Shown here one piece after another: positions 12,928-24,113 of a DNA stretch of 64,000 nt. A program made the translations under genes and the position numbers. Source of the stretch: Cordia subcordata. Its lineage: Eukaryota > Streptophyta > Magnoliopsida > Boraginales > Cordiaceae. The notes beneath the pieces were generated by a model, which was given only the letters and a program-made list of their open reading frames with translations, was not told the origin of the DNA and did not search any database. The stretch lies in assembly GCA_028554755.1 (NCBI GenBank), contig JAPTOF010000019.1:3606001-3670000 (forward strand), in the 5' to 3' direction. Every line of letters starts with the position of its first letter. The stretch's first letter is position 1.

Positions 12928-13692
12928 GTGTGTAGATCTTCAACATAACAGTTGTATACAACTTCTCTTTTTTATTCTACTTTTACAATTTAAATATTAT
13001 ATTATTCGCATAAAAATTTGAAATACAATCATTTTTCCGTACGACTCTAGCTAGACACAAATACAAACTTATATTGGCAAATTGCAAGGAATTTTAGTCA
13101 CAATTGGTTTGTATTTTTTACATAAAAAATGTTTCTATATCACGTGACAACTGGTTGACTTCAGTAAACCAAAAAAAAGAAAAAAGAAAAAAGAAAAACC
13201 TGGTCGCTCAGCGTCAGCATTTTCCTTTCTGGTTCTTTAGGATCTAACAAATTGATAAACGATTGGGCCATCTAGATTCACATTTTCAACGAGTTTAACA
13301 GAACTCTTGCTATATAGAATCAAACAATAAGCAATTATCATTAATTTTGGAGCAAAAATAAAGTGACTATACATTGCCTCATTTTTATCTTCATTTATAT
13401 ATAATGAATTTGAAAAATTCTCTCCCTTTCTTCGTAGTATCATCTAGGCATTCACATATAGTCATATATAGTACTTTCCGAAACAAAAAAAAAGTTGCTA
13501 CTTAGGAAACATTTATTTCTTCATTTATTCTCGAATCAAATTAAAGATTACAATGGCGATCGATTACTGCTTGGGATCTTTCCGTAACAACACAAGACTC
13601 GATCTTTCGTGATAACAACGTAACAACCTATTCCAGTTTACAGTCTCATGAATTACGAGCAACTACATTTGGGAAGTAGAGTTATTTTTTTT

Positions 13693-14827
13693 CTAAGGAC
13701 ACTTGGGGGTACCATCACGGGTCTTCCAACCGGCATAGCATTTTCCACATTTCTCCTTGTTGCCAAAATAACCAGGGGGAACGCATTTGCATCGGGTGCA
13801 GCAGGTCGAGCATGCGCTTATGCAAACGTTCTTTCTAGAATGCTTCTTGCATCTCCTTCGACAACGAGGCACGCATGCTGCATCCATGTATTGTAAAAAT
13901 ATAATTAGCATTTGAATTAGACTTGGGAGAATATAAAATGCATGCAAGTGTATACGAGTGTAATTGAACTGTAAACTTGTAGTACGCGAGTAGCTATACC
14001 TTTAGGCACTGCAGGCTTAGGTGCTGGAGCTGGTGGCGTAGTTGATGGAGGAGGTGATATTGGTTTGTAAGGTGGAGGAGGGGCTGGTGCCTTTGCTGGT
14101 GGAGGAGGTGGTGGATACGTTACGGGAGGAGGAGGAGGAGGGGGTGATTTCTTAACTGGTGGCGGAGGAGGTGGATACTTGACAGGAGGAGGGGGAGGTG
14201 GTGACTTCTTCACTGGTGGCGGAGGAGGGGTTGATTTCTTAAGTGGTGGCGGAGGAGGTGGATACTTGACAGGAGGAGGGGGAGGTGGTGACTTCTTCAC
14301 TGGTGGCGGAGGAGGGGGTGATTTCTTAACTGGTGGCGGAGGTGGTGGTGATTTCTTAACTGGCGGTGGAGGAGGAGGAGGAGGCGGTGGTGATTTCTTC
14401 ACTGGTGTAGGGTAGGAGGGTGCTACGACCGGTGGAAGAGGAATTGGTGGGTGAGAATAGGAGGGTGCTTTGACCGGTGGAAAAGGAATTGGGTGAGGGT
14501 GACGGTGAGGATGAGGAAGGAAAGTAATAAATGAAAATTGGCATGCATTGGGGTTTGGTTAAAGCATTAGACGGTTTAGCAAAAAGGATATAATTAATTC
14601 TTGGTACTTGAGATTAACATATGTTGTCCTAAGCTTAACTAGTTACCTCTCTAAGAAACTTATAGGAGTTGGAAAACTATAACATCCAAGAAAAAGTTGA
14701 AGAGAAGAAAAACATTGCGCAGAATTTAGACTATTTGCTTCTGAACTGGAGAAAGAGTGAGACATACCCTTGTAGTAATTATTAGAAGAAAAGAAGCGAA
14801 GAGGAAAAGCAAGGCTTTTGAAGCCAT
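13693..14827 (-). CDS. GASA14: Proline-rich GASA/snakin protein (GASA14-like)
   Basis: Predicted secreted cell-wall protein of the gibberellin-regulated GASA/snakin family. The likely start is the ATG at 14827, encoding a signal peptide (MASKALLFLFASFLLIITT); the first exon ends near 14768 (AGG|GTATGT). The proline-rich exon ends at 14000 (AAAG|GTATAG) and consists of KKSPPPPPPVK and KYPPPPPP blocks. The last exon, 13693-13877, encodes the GASA domain with all 12 cysteines: ACVPRC, NVCISAC, STCCTRCKC, KCGKC and a terminal KCP. The 5' boundary of the proline-rich exon (candidate acceptors at about 14467 and 14422) and any small exon near 14.67 kb could not be settled, because no choice closes the phase with exon 1. 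It could therefore be mis-modelled or damaged there. The GASA domain itself is certain. Confidence 0.88.
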
Positions 14828-14898
14828 TGTCTACTGGAACAATTAGGGAAATGGCTTAAAAGCCTAGGTGGTGAGTACTCATCGAGCTGCATGGAACT

Positions 14899-14908
14899 GT
14901 TTATATAG
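14899..14908 (-). promoter_or_regulatory. TATA box of the GASA14-like gene
   Basis: CTATATAAAC on the minus strand, about 70 nt upstream of the ATG at 14827. This suits a transcription start roughly 30 nt downstream and a 5' UTR of about 40 nt. Confidence 0.65.
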
Positions 14909-16552
14909 AGTTTCCTGAGCTGCTGATAGTCAACTACATTAAAAAAAATGCCTGCAACCTTCTTATTAGATCTCTTAATTGTGCTTAGTTTATGTTTTTA
15001 TATCTTCTAAACCCGAGGATTTCGAGGGCCACATGCCGCGGTGGCGGGGCCTTGTGTCTCTGTCTATATGGCAATTGAAGTGTGAGTTGCAATCTATAAT
15101 CATGGGAACAGAATCCAAGATTTCCGCCGGTTAATTTCTTAATTACCTTATTCAGCTGGTCAAATTGAGTAAGATGAGAAAATCATCACCTAATTTACGA
15201 TACATAGACATGATCAGTATTGCCGTTAACGAGCTCAATTAATTTATTTTTATTATCCAATTTGAGAGAGCAAATTGCAAGTTGACTTTCTCATAGCATA
15301 GCGCCTAGACTGAAGCTGAGATACTATAATTAGATGATTAGTCTTATTGTGATGTCTCGATCGTGCCATAAAAGTTATGAATACAATTCAGTATTAATTA
15401 TATATTGTAGTGCCTTGAAATGAGATTTAGAGGACACCACCTGGATGGTTTCTTCAACCCTTTTGCATGTGATATCACATGTCACAAACCTTATTAGTTC
15501 ACCAGTTCATGTGCAGTAAAATATATATATGAAGAGTACGAAATGGAACATGAGATGAAGCACATGATTTGATTTTGCTACTCCAAACAGATGGCTATTA
15601 CGGAGCAATCGCAGGCCATAACCAAACTAGTTTACTTCCAAAAAAGCAGAAATCCCAAAACGAAAGCATTGAAGGCGAGGCATGCGCCAACATTCGTGTT
15701 CTTCTCTTTTCTCTTTTTATTTTCTTATTTAATAAATTATGCCGGACATGTGGATATAGCAAAAATTATTTGTTTCTACCGACATTTGACACGCAAATTA
15801 AAGCAAGGAAAACGCTCTTATAACTTTGTTAACCAAAATAACAAATTGACCTTTGTATTATAAGTGTCCAAAGCACTTTTAAAAAGTAACAGAAGGATAC
15901 AATGTAGTTTAGAGGACCATGGGAGAGGGATGTGTGCTTATGTTTTGTTGAAAGTAATGATTTTTTGGACAGAAAAGCGATTACGAAGGGGTTTTGTATC
16001 CCATGAGACGTTCAACATCCTTTTAGAGGACTACAAGAAAGTTTGATATACTTTTAGAAGACTGCAAGAAAGTCCCTAACAATTTACCCATTATAATATT
16101 ATGAGAAATTCTCATTCCATCTTAGAGAAATAATTATGTGCTTACTGCATTTAGTTTTAGGAGCTAAACTTGTCCAAAAGGGAGCACTTTATCTTAATAT
16201 TGCAATTACCAGCTATCTGATACTAATTTAAGGCCAACTAGGACATTATCTCTCTGGACAGTGTTAATATTAAAAGTAATTCAACTCTAACGATCAAAAT
16301 GAAATTTAGAAATTCCAGAAAAGGGAAAGTGGCAAATATATTCTGGACAGAAGTACAACTACTCTAGCTATTAAGGGATAAAAATTACCATCTATTTAGA
16401 GCTAGTTAAAACAAAAGGGCCAAGTGGTCAATCTATTTGAAATGATAATGAATAAGAAAACATTTTCAGCAAAGTTCATGATTATAAATCCAATTGCCAG
16501 CTTCAGATGAACTAATCACACTTATGAACTTGAATATGAAAGTCATCCCTGT
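14909..16552. other. Intergenic, no gene seen
   Basis: Holds the GASA14-like promoter region (14.9-15.5 kb) and the 3' flank of the next minus-strand gene. Overlapping open frames at 15.57-16.05 kb have no recognisable domains, no plausible splice partners and skewed composition; I regard them as chance. Confidence 0.6.
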
Positions 16553-18625
16553 CTAGCTTATGTCTTCATCATCCTGGAAGCTCAAATTCAGTGCTTGCAA
16601 CTTGAAGCCTGAACCTTGTATTGTCTCAACCAAACCTGAAGCCACCCCTGTAGCTTGTACTGTTGTTTGCTTGGTCAACTACAGAAAGGAAAAAGAAGTT
16701 ACTACAGGAAGCTGAGATCAAATAAAGACAGCCTGACTAACAGCAAACATATGCAATGTACTGCTCCGAACTTAAAATAACTAAATTGCAGAGGACATAT
16801 ACTTTCGAGTAAAAAGAGATCCATTGAAACCGATGTCGACCCAAGAGTAAATTTTACTGCGGGGAGAAGGCAATATTCAGCAGATTTAAGGCAAAATAGA
16901 AGACTCAAGGATCTATACTGCTTTCCGTCATTGTCACTGTAAATCGAAGAAGTTCCCTAAATTGCAGTATTCAAATGAAAAGGGATGTTCTTGATGGGAA
17001 ATATTAAGTCCAGTGTACAATGTGGTGCCAAGAAATGACAATTGTTTAAACTTGTGAGATTTAAAGAGGAACAACCAGATAGCTAGTCTACTCACTTCTA
17101 CACTTGCAATACCCTCGAGGACTTGAACTTTAAGATCTGTAATGCCCTCGATTTCCTGCAAATACACATGGTAGGCAACAAAAAGAGTCACAACTTAGCT
17201 CAAGAAAAATTGAATATATCATGTAAAATCTATGCCCAATAGAAGTGCAATATAACCAGAAGGCAGAGCAGCCTCAATAGAAGTCCATATATCAGCAGGG
17301 TATGTTATAATAAAAGGCAACACCATAGACACTTGTTTATTATTCAACTACTTTGAAAGATTTGCATGATATTAATTATTAGGAAAAGTATAATATTGCT
17401 ACTATGGCAACAATGAGGCGCATTTTGAAGTTGGATGTAAAGATGATATATGGCCATACAGATGGACCAGACAACCATAAAGAAGAAAACAAATGGCTGG
17501 CTGGACAACACAGTCACACATCTAAAAAGCAACCAAATTTCTTCCTGAAACTTCCTACGGATTCAAATATCAACTATCAGCACAACCTACCTCCAAGGCC
17601 TTGGTAACGGTAGGAATAGCCGTCTCGTTCATTGTTCCTTCTGCCTACAAATTTCAAGGTTACAACAGTCAGTATCTAGAAGCAAGTGTAGCATTAACGA
17701 CAACTGGAATAAGGGATAAGGTAACAGCACCAGAGACCAAAGCATCACGCAAAACCCCAAACTTGATTAGGACGAATGATATTATAATGAGATAGAACTC
17801 TGTCCATGTGAAAACATTAAATCTCCACCCACAATCAAGGAAGTGGAAGGACAAATAAACAACATACGCATCCCAAACAGGACAACAGGATAGAAAGATG
17901 GATAGATAGATAGATGAAGCAAATGCAGGACTCAATCAGCTAATAAAAAGGTGCAAGTTATCGCATTGCTATAAACAACATCCTGAAATTGTTGGAATCC
18001 AAGCAAACATTGCAACAATTTCCACAAGATCCTCTGAATCAGTGATGCTAAGCTTATTACACTCCTTTTTCCTTCGTGAAAATTCATGCTTTCATTCTGT
18101 TAAGAATTGCACAGCACGTAACCTCTTCAATGCACAAAGTACATTTACCAACACTCGTAAGTCATAAAATCATTTGAAGAACAGAACAACACAAGTAAAG
18201 CACAGAAATTCTTTAAGTAAAGGATCGCCAAAAGACAAGGACAACAGAATCAAATTAAGCATTTTGAACCTATTTCATATTTTCAATCTCGCAAACAGAA
18301 AGTAGATGAAGCGAAGTACCCGAAAGAACATGGTGAGAACATCAGAAGGGGAGACTTGAACGGAAACAGTCTGGTCGACGGTGGACGTGGCGGCGGCGGC
18401 GGCGGCAGGTGCTTCTTCTTCTTCTTGAGCTTCTTCTGCAACTGCCCTTATTCTGATTCTTCTTCTTCTTCTTCTTGTTCTTGCGGACAGACTAGAGTAG
18501 CCTGTGGCAACGCGAGCAGGGTTTTGGGTTCTGAATTGAACAAATTGGGGACACGATGAAAGAGAAGAGAAGAGGGATTTGGGTCTGCATATCGAAAATG
18601 CTGAGATTGTATTCGCAGCAGCCAT
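16553..18625 (-). CDS. Predicted chloroplast-targeted small protein, HMA-like fold, function unknown
   Basis: Four exons on the minus strand (18320-18625, 17591-17644, 17096-17155, 16553-16678) join in phase 0 to give 181 residues, ending DDEDIS. The N-terminal ~60 residues are Ser/Ala/Arg-rich without acidic residues, then show an Arg run and RAVAEEAQEEEEAP, which fits a plastid transit peptide and cleavage zone. The mature part (VSVQVSPSDVLTMFF, AIPTVTKALEEIEGITDLKVQVLEGIASVEL, ATGVASGLVETIQGSGFKLQALNLSF) has the beta-alpha-beta rhythm of heavy-metal-associated-like domains. It lacks the CxxC metal site, so metal binding is not supported. I recognise conserved plant homologues in general terms but cannot name the gene. 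The exons lie in clean sequence with good GT-AG sites. Confidence 0.85.
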
Positions 18626-19856
18626 TGCTGGAGGAGTTTTTGTTACTTTAGCTCCTTATCCGCTGGCTAGTCTAGTCGCTTGCTGATATCATAATACCAG
18701 CGATTTGCGTTTTGAAATGATAAATTTACTCGTAGAAAACAAAAACAATAAATTTGCCTGGCCAAGAACATATGTTTTTTTTTTTATTTTCTTCTTTGTC
18801 TGGAAAATATGGTATGAATTAATACAAAGTACAAAAAAAATAATCCTTTTATCTAACATCATTGTATATATTAAGAGAAAAGGAAATAAGCGTTACCATG
18901 TTTCGTTTGCATAAGATATTAAGGATATAAGATGAAATTAACTTATATTTACTTCATATAGTGTTTTATTCAATCTGAAGACCATCCTTCTCCTAATACT
19001 GCTTGGCTAAGCTTATTTTTAAATGCTTATAAACACCTGGTGCTTATAAAAAAAAAACTACTTATAAATAAGTTGTTATGTGTTTGAATAGTTTATACTT
19101 AAAAACTTCTAGCATATTTAATAAATAAATGTTTATAAGTAACAACGGTAGTTTAAAATGATTAAAAAGAACATGTCATCAATTACTGTAGAAAAATTTT
19201 AAAAGTAAACGTGTCTTTTTAACATGTTTGACCGAGTGCTTATAAGTCCCCCAAAAAAAGTTGGTTAAGAGTACTTTTTTTTGCTGGCTTATAAGCTGCT
19301 TTACCAAACACATTTTTTTTTTTAATCATTTTTGGCTTATAAGCTTACCAAACAGCCTCGAATTTACGCTTTGGCTTAAGATAGAAGTCCAAGAGCAACT
19401 AAAAGCAAATATAAAATTTCAATGTAGATTTCAGACGTGGTCCATTTTTTACAACACATACATTTTCAAAAATAAACCGTAAAAGATTATTTATCGTAAA
19501 TATCGCTCACAACAATTGCCATGCAAAAAAAACCAATTCAAATGGAATGAATAATCATTTCCCATGGTAAGCTACCATATACATACTTGGCCAAGTCTCT
19601 TTATCCATGTACATATTTACCCACATGATCCACAATCTCAATTATATAGAGACTAAAACCAAGTGCACAGCGAACTTTGTTATCAACCAGAAGCCCAAAC
19701 TTGATCATTGTCATATTGATATGATTCATTTGAATGGAAACTGAAGGTCGTGCGTAGTTTTTCTTCCCTCATTGTCTCCTGAAAAAGGGAATCCATTGGC
19801 TAGACTTACTCTTGAGATCTTGGTTTTGTCTCCGGAAAAAGAATTGCAGAGACTAC
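18626..19856. other. Intergenic with a MITE
   Basis: Promoter of the gene starting at 18625 and 3' flank of EMB506. The middle is taken up by a GCTTATAAGC-rich inverted-repeat element (18998-19362); no coding signal was seen. Confidence 0.6.
18998..19362. mobile_element. Foldback/MITE-like element rich in GCTTATAAGC
   Basis: The left end reads GCTTGGCTAAGCTTATTTTTAA. The right end, reversed, reads GGCTGTTTGGTAAGCTTATAAG, giving imperfect inverted termini. Several GCTTATAA motifs recur inside. No coding potential and no certain target duplication. Confidence 0.5.
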
Positions 19857-22800
19857 TCAGAACTCTCTGTTAGCTGGTACAACCTTCAATAGCTTGGCGA
19901 GGTCATGGGACTTGAAATCTTTTCCATAACATAAGGCAAGGTCGAGTGCAGTTTTTCCATTCTGAAAAGCGATGCAAAAAGATACCAAATTCACTCCATC
20001 TAATTTAAATTAAATAAGTTTCACATCTCCAAGATACACATGTACCACTAATCATCTTAAACAGAAAAGGAAATACAGAAGAAGAAAATAAGATACTGTG
20101 ATGACAATGAAGATGCAGTAATAAGAAAGACAGTCAGAGATAGTATATCAATAAAATCAATCTACGCAACATGGTACACAGGAACATAGCATTAGATTAT
20201 GAGAAAAGTACAAATAGTGTTGCATATAATGGAAAAGTTACAGAGTAATGGTGCTAGAAAAATCTTCAGATTTTATAAAGTTGGTGAAAGACTAGAAGCA
20301 TATAAATGGCAGCCTTCACGAGTAAATGAATATTAGCTTTAAAACACGTTGCTCTATGATTTACCTTATTTCTCCTTGTCTTGTCCGCTCCATTGACTAG
20401 CAAAATTTTTACTATGTCTCTGTTTCTGCTTTGAACTGCTACATGCAACGGCGTCCACCCTTCCTGCAGAAAAACAAATTTAAAAATACATATCAGATAA
20501 AGAAATAAATTATAGGTAGTTTTCCTTAACAAGAAACTGGAACACAGGAAATATCTTCAAATTTGAAAACAATCTTATTCCAGTGGCAAAAGCTTTCATT
20601 CCTAGCAGAGCAACTATTCCCAAATTTAGACGAGCATGCTGTCTAATCAAATCTAAACTTACATGATCTGCAATGTTCACATCAACATTGTACTTAATCA
20701 ATAGCTTGACCGTTTGCATGGCTCCTACTTGTACTGCATAATGAAGAGGGGTAGCACCATCCTGTGTCGAGGATCAATACTCAAAAGATTGGCCAGTAGC
20801 CCTCAAAAACCAAATAAGAAAGAGATGAAAAAAGAAATAGTATCAAAAAATTGTCTCACCAGATCCCTAACTTGTGGATTTGCACCTTTTCTAAGTAGGT
20901 GACTAATGACAGCCTCCTTTTTACCCATAATTGCGTGATGAAGAGCGGTCAGGCCATCCTGCATCACAAAATAAAGTACAACGGTTTTGATTGAACAGTT
21001 TCACTTTATAGTTAGAGACTACTTTGGATGTTGTATATGGGCATATCGTACCTTGTCAACCATGTCAATGTCAAAGCCATTTGTTAGGAGCCCATCCATG
21101 AAAGGTATCTGTCCTGCTAAAGCGAAAGTGTGGAGAGGGTTCCACTTTGCCTGGAAGAATCACAGGATATTGAAAAGTGAAAAAAATTAGTATCCTGGCT
21201 AGCAAGAGAATGCCTATTTCTAGTCGTGCAAAAGATGCTTCAAAGCAAACTACACTTAAACTAATAATTCGACAATTACAGAAAGTCTAAAAGACTGCAC
21301 TTGTGACTATAAATATCCATTTGCCAAGAGGAACTGCCAAAACTTCTCCAAACTTACCGTTGATATTTTCTGGAAGTCTATGCCTTCATTCTGGCCGAGT
21401 ATTGCTTTCTCTTCTGGGCTCAAAAGCTGTTCAACCTCTAAGAAGAGAAAGAAAAAATCCTATAAGTAAAATCATCTTTAAGCAACTGCTGATAAATTCA
21501 AGAACTGGGTTGGCAGACTATTACTGCCACACTAGTAGAATGTGGCATAGCTGATCAGAATATAAATAGAGAACAAATTGATATGAATTGAAATCTGAAT
21601 CTGCTACAGGCGGATAGATCCCCATTCAAGTGTAAATACCCATGGTAGGCTCCAATGCACACTCTATTTAACATGGTATCAGAGCTAGATTGTGATTATT
21701 AAAATACTTAGTCCCCAACCTTTTAACTTTGTCCTTAACTTGATTTTGTGTGCGATCAAATGGAGTTTAGTGTTAATAAAATAAAGAAAAGTTTTGGTCA
21801 TCATCTATTTTGACCTTAAATTTTGATAATCCTCTAAGAAGAATAATTTCGTCCCCATAGCTCCATCCTATTGAACAAATTTTTTGGTGCTGAAACAACA
21901 AGTGATACTTGTTGACTCAAATTTGTTTGAGTTATCACCTGCTGCAAAAAACCTACCTGTCCAATAGAATTTGGAGTTATGAGGATGAAATTATTCTTGT
22001 TAAAGGCTTATCAAAATTCAAGGGTGAAATAAGTGATAACCAAAACTTTTTTAATTTTATTAAGACTAAACTTGATTTTGATTGCACAGAGAATCAAGTT
22101 AAAGACAAAATTAAAAAGTTGAGAACAAAGTATTTCAATAATTGCAACTTGGCTCTAATAACATGTCGAAACAACCAAGAGAGCACAAAGACATATTTAC
22201 AAGCATATATTGTGTAATGTGTATTTCTCGATGAATTATAATGTATATTACATGTGTTTATATAGGCAAAGACTAGCTTGTTGCCCAAGACTAAGAGGAA
22301 GAAATAAGGAAAATTTCCAAACTTAGAAAAGGAAATAAATCAATCAGTAATTAATATACAATTATAAGAAAATTTCCTAACTAAGAAAAGGAAAGAAATC
22401 AACAGTAATTAATATAAAATTATACTAATATACAAAATATATGCCAACAATGTATTTATATCCAATATAGCAATTTTTCGATTCTTAGCATAAAATAAGC
22501 TGAAGCTGCATAAAATGGACCTAAACGAGTGCAACTTTTCCGGCACCACAAATAGCAGGACATTTTTTGCATAACACTAAAATGATCAATATATGTAATC
22601 ATTTAAAATCTTTCGAAATAAAAAGTATAAGACGTAGTAGAAACTTTGAAATCACGAACCTTTTCGAAGCTCCTCTTCATAATTACACGCAGATAAGCTA
22701 TTATTGTTGTTGATTTTGCTGCTGCTAGCAATGGGAGAAGCTGCAGCATCACTTCCTTCTTCCCAATCACTCTCAAACTTCAAGTCATTTTCTTCCGTTT

Positions 22801-23032
22801 CTTCCTCATCCTCTTCATCACTATCATCATATTCATCATCTGGGTCTTCCCAAAGCCCGACAGGAGAAGATTCTCGACCCGAATTCAGCACGCGAAGCCG
22901 TGTTTTCTTATACACACCATCAGAATTGAGGCCCAAACTATTTTTTCTTGTGAAAGCAGCTCTAGTTACATATAGATGTGAAGTTGGAAGTGGTTGTTTC
23001 AATGATAACGTGGCATTACACAATAAAGCCAT
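19857..23032 (-). CDS. EMB506: Plastid ankyrin-repeat protein EMB506
   Basis: Seven exons: 22660-23032, 21358-21437, 21052-21150, 20860-20958, 20663-20761, 20365-20463, 19857-19961. They join to 317 residues, close to the Arabidopsis length (about 315). The N terminus is transit-peptide-like and is followed by an acidic stretch ([18 protein letters not shown]), then [10 protein letters not shown] and five ankyrin repeats. Typical repeat text is [41 protein letters not shown] and [14 protein letters not shown]. Exons 3 to 6 are each exactly 99 bp in phase 0, one 33-residue ankyrin repeat per exon. In Arabidopsis EMB506 acts with AKRP in plastid differentiation and embryo development. Intron 1 (21438-22659) is enlarged by foreign sequence, including an antisense GeBP-like fragment. 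Confidence 0.95.
21674..21685 (+). mobile_element. Primer-binding-site remnant of an LTR retroelement
   Basis: TGGTATCAGAGC, an exact plant iMet-tRNA primer binding site, directly follows ...TTTAACA, as an LTR end would. It lies inside EMB506 intron 1 on the opposite strand. No partner LTR with matching sequence was found downstream, so the element is incomplete. Confidence 0.45.
21909..22217 (+). pseudogene. GeBP/STKL-type DNA-binding domain fragment
   Basis: An open frame in EMB506 intron 1, antisense to it, carries the central domain of the GLABROUS1-enhancer-binding-protein family: [19 protein letters not shown], then [32 protein letters not shown]. Family proteins are several hundred residues long with a C-terminal leucine-zipper part. 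Here only about 70 residues of homology remain, the frame ends at 22217, and no further exons were seen. It is best read as a captured or retro-inserted gene fragment, though expression cannot be excluded. Confidence 0.7.
22300..22430. repeat. Tandem pair of about 60-bp repeats in EMB506 intron 1
   Basis: Two adjacent units share AAATTTCC, AAAGGAAA, AATCA and CAGTAATTAATATA. They probably belong to an old LTR next to the GeBP fragment. Confidence 0.5.
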
Positions 23033-24113
23033 CTCTCGACAACGTCTTCAATTTCCTTGTGGGCACTAAAAATCGCGGGAATTTGGATGAGTTGTTTCAA
23101 GCATTTAAACGAACAGCTAATGGGCAAGAGACATTCCTGATATCTGAAAAGATTAACGGACAGTGAGGGAGTCGTGCTTGCGGCTGAAGCTATCCATCTT
23201 TTCTTTTGGGCTGAATGTATCGACCTTTTTTGGATAATTAACCTTGGGCCTTTCAAAACAAAAGCCCATAGAATTTACCAAACCAGAGGCCCACATGGGA
23301 CTCTTCTTGTTTCTCGTGGGATGTGGCTCTGAATCCAACTATACATTTGTATTAGAAAGGTAATTCATTTTGATTGAGACCATACTTGTTTGATTTTCTT
23401 TTCTAAATCACATTTTGAATCTTTGATATTCGATATTTTATTTTTAATTTCACGGCATAATTATTGCACTCCCTTAGTCCAAGTATTATTATTTTTTAAA
23501 TTTTACCTTGCATTTGTTAAAAAATATTAATTAGATTAACAAAGTTCTCATAGAATATTAGAAATTGAAAGGTAATTTCATAATAAATTGAAAGATTGTT
23601 TTGTACTTTCCATATTTGACTAGTAAACGTTATCATGCTTGTCCATTTCCGAAGGAAATGACAAAAATAATGTTGAAATTTGTTATGTTCTTCCCACGGG
23701 ACCAAAAAAAAATGATGCTTTCCCCTTCTTAAAAAGAACATGTAAACGCGATCAGGAGACGTCACGTGTTTAAGACTAACACACGGATTCAGAGCGTGGA
23801 TAAGTTCCAAAGTATATGTGATTCTTCATATATGTTCAGAATCATTATTAAGATCATTGGTAAAATTATACAGTTAAAAGAACTTAATATTCATAAGCTA
23901 TCGCTGAAACCTTATCTATAACCATCTATGACAAACTCCTGTTCCTGCAGAATTTAAAATCGTCTGGAACCGGAACCAGTCAATTAGAATACAACTTCTT
24001 TCAAAAACATCAGGGCTGATTGAAAAAAAATTTCCGGGTTTTTCTTTTTAAATATTTCTTTTGGCTAATCAAGCAAGAGACTCATTAAGCTTCAAAGAGT
24101 TGCTATTTGTTTG
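23033..24113. other. Intergenic between EMB506 and CSLC4
   Basis: Both flanking genes are on the minus strand, so this contains the EMB506 promoter and the CSLC4 3' UTR. Other open frames here have no recognisable homology. Confidence 0.7.

Larger units (their letters stand above)
8421..13692. other. Intergenic, AT-rich, no gene seen
   Basis: 5.3 kb between the PIGN start and the GASA gene stop. It holds a Tourist-like MITE (9813-10057), a family of short direct repeats (10190-10410 with a relative at 11432-11510), a mini-Helitron (10742-11063) and two TA tracts. Short open frames here have no recognisable homology and occur in pyrimidine-rich or AT-rich sequence. The PIGN promoter should lie just above 8420, but no clear TATA box stands out. 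Confidence 0.8.

Noticed and set aside
14179..14415. Plus-strand glycine-rich open frame
   Set aside because: Exact shadow of the proline-rich exon of the minus-strand GASA14-like gene.
15569..16046. Overlapping plus-strand frames of 60-90 residues
   Set aside because: No domains, mutually overlapping frames and no conserved start or splice context.
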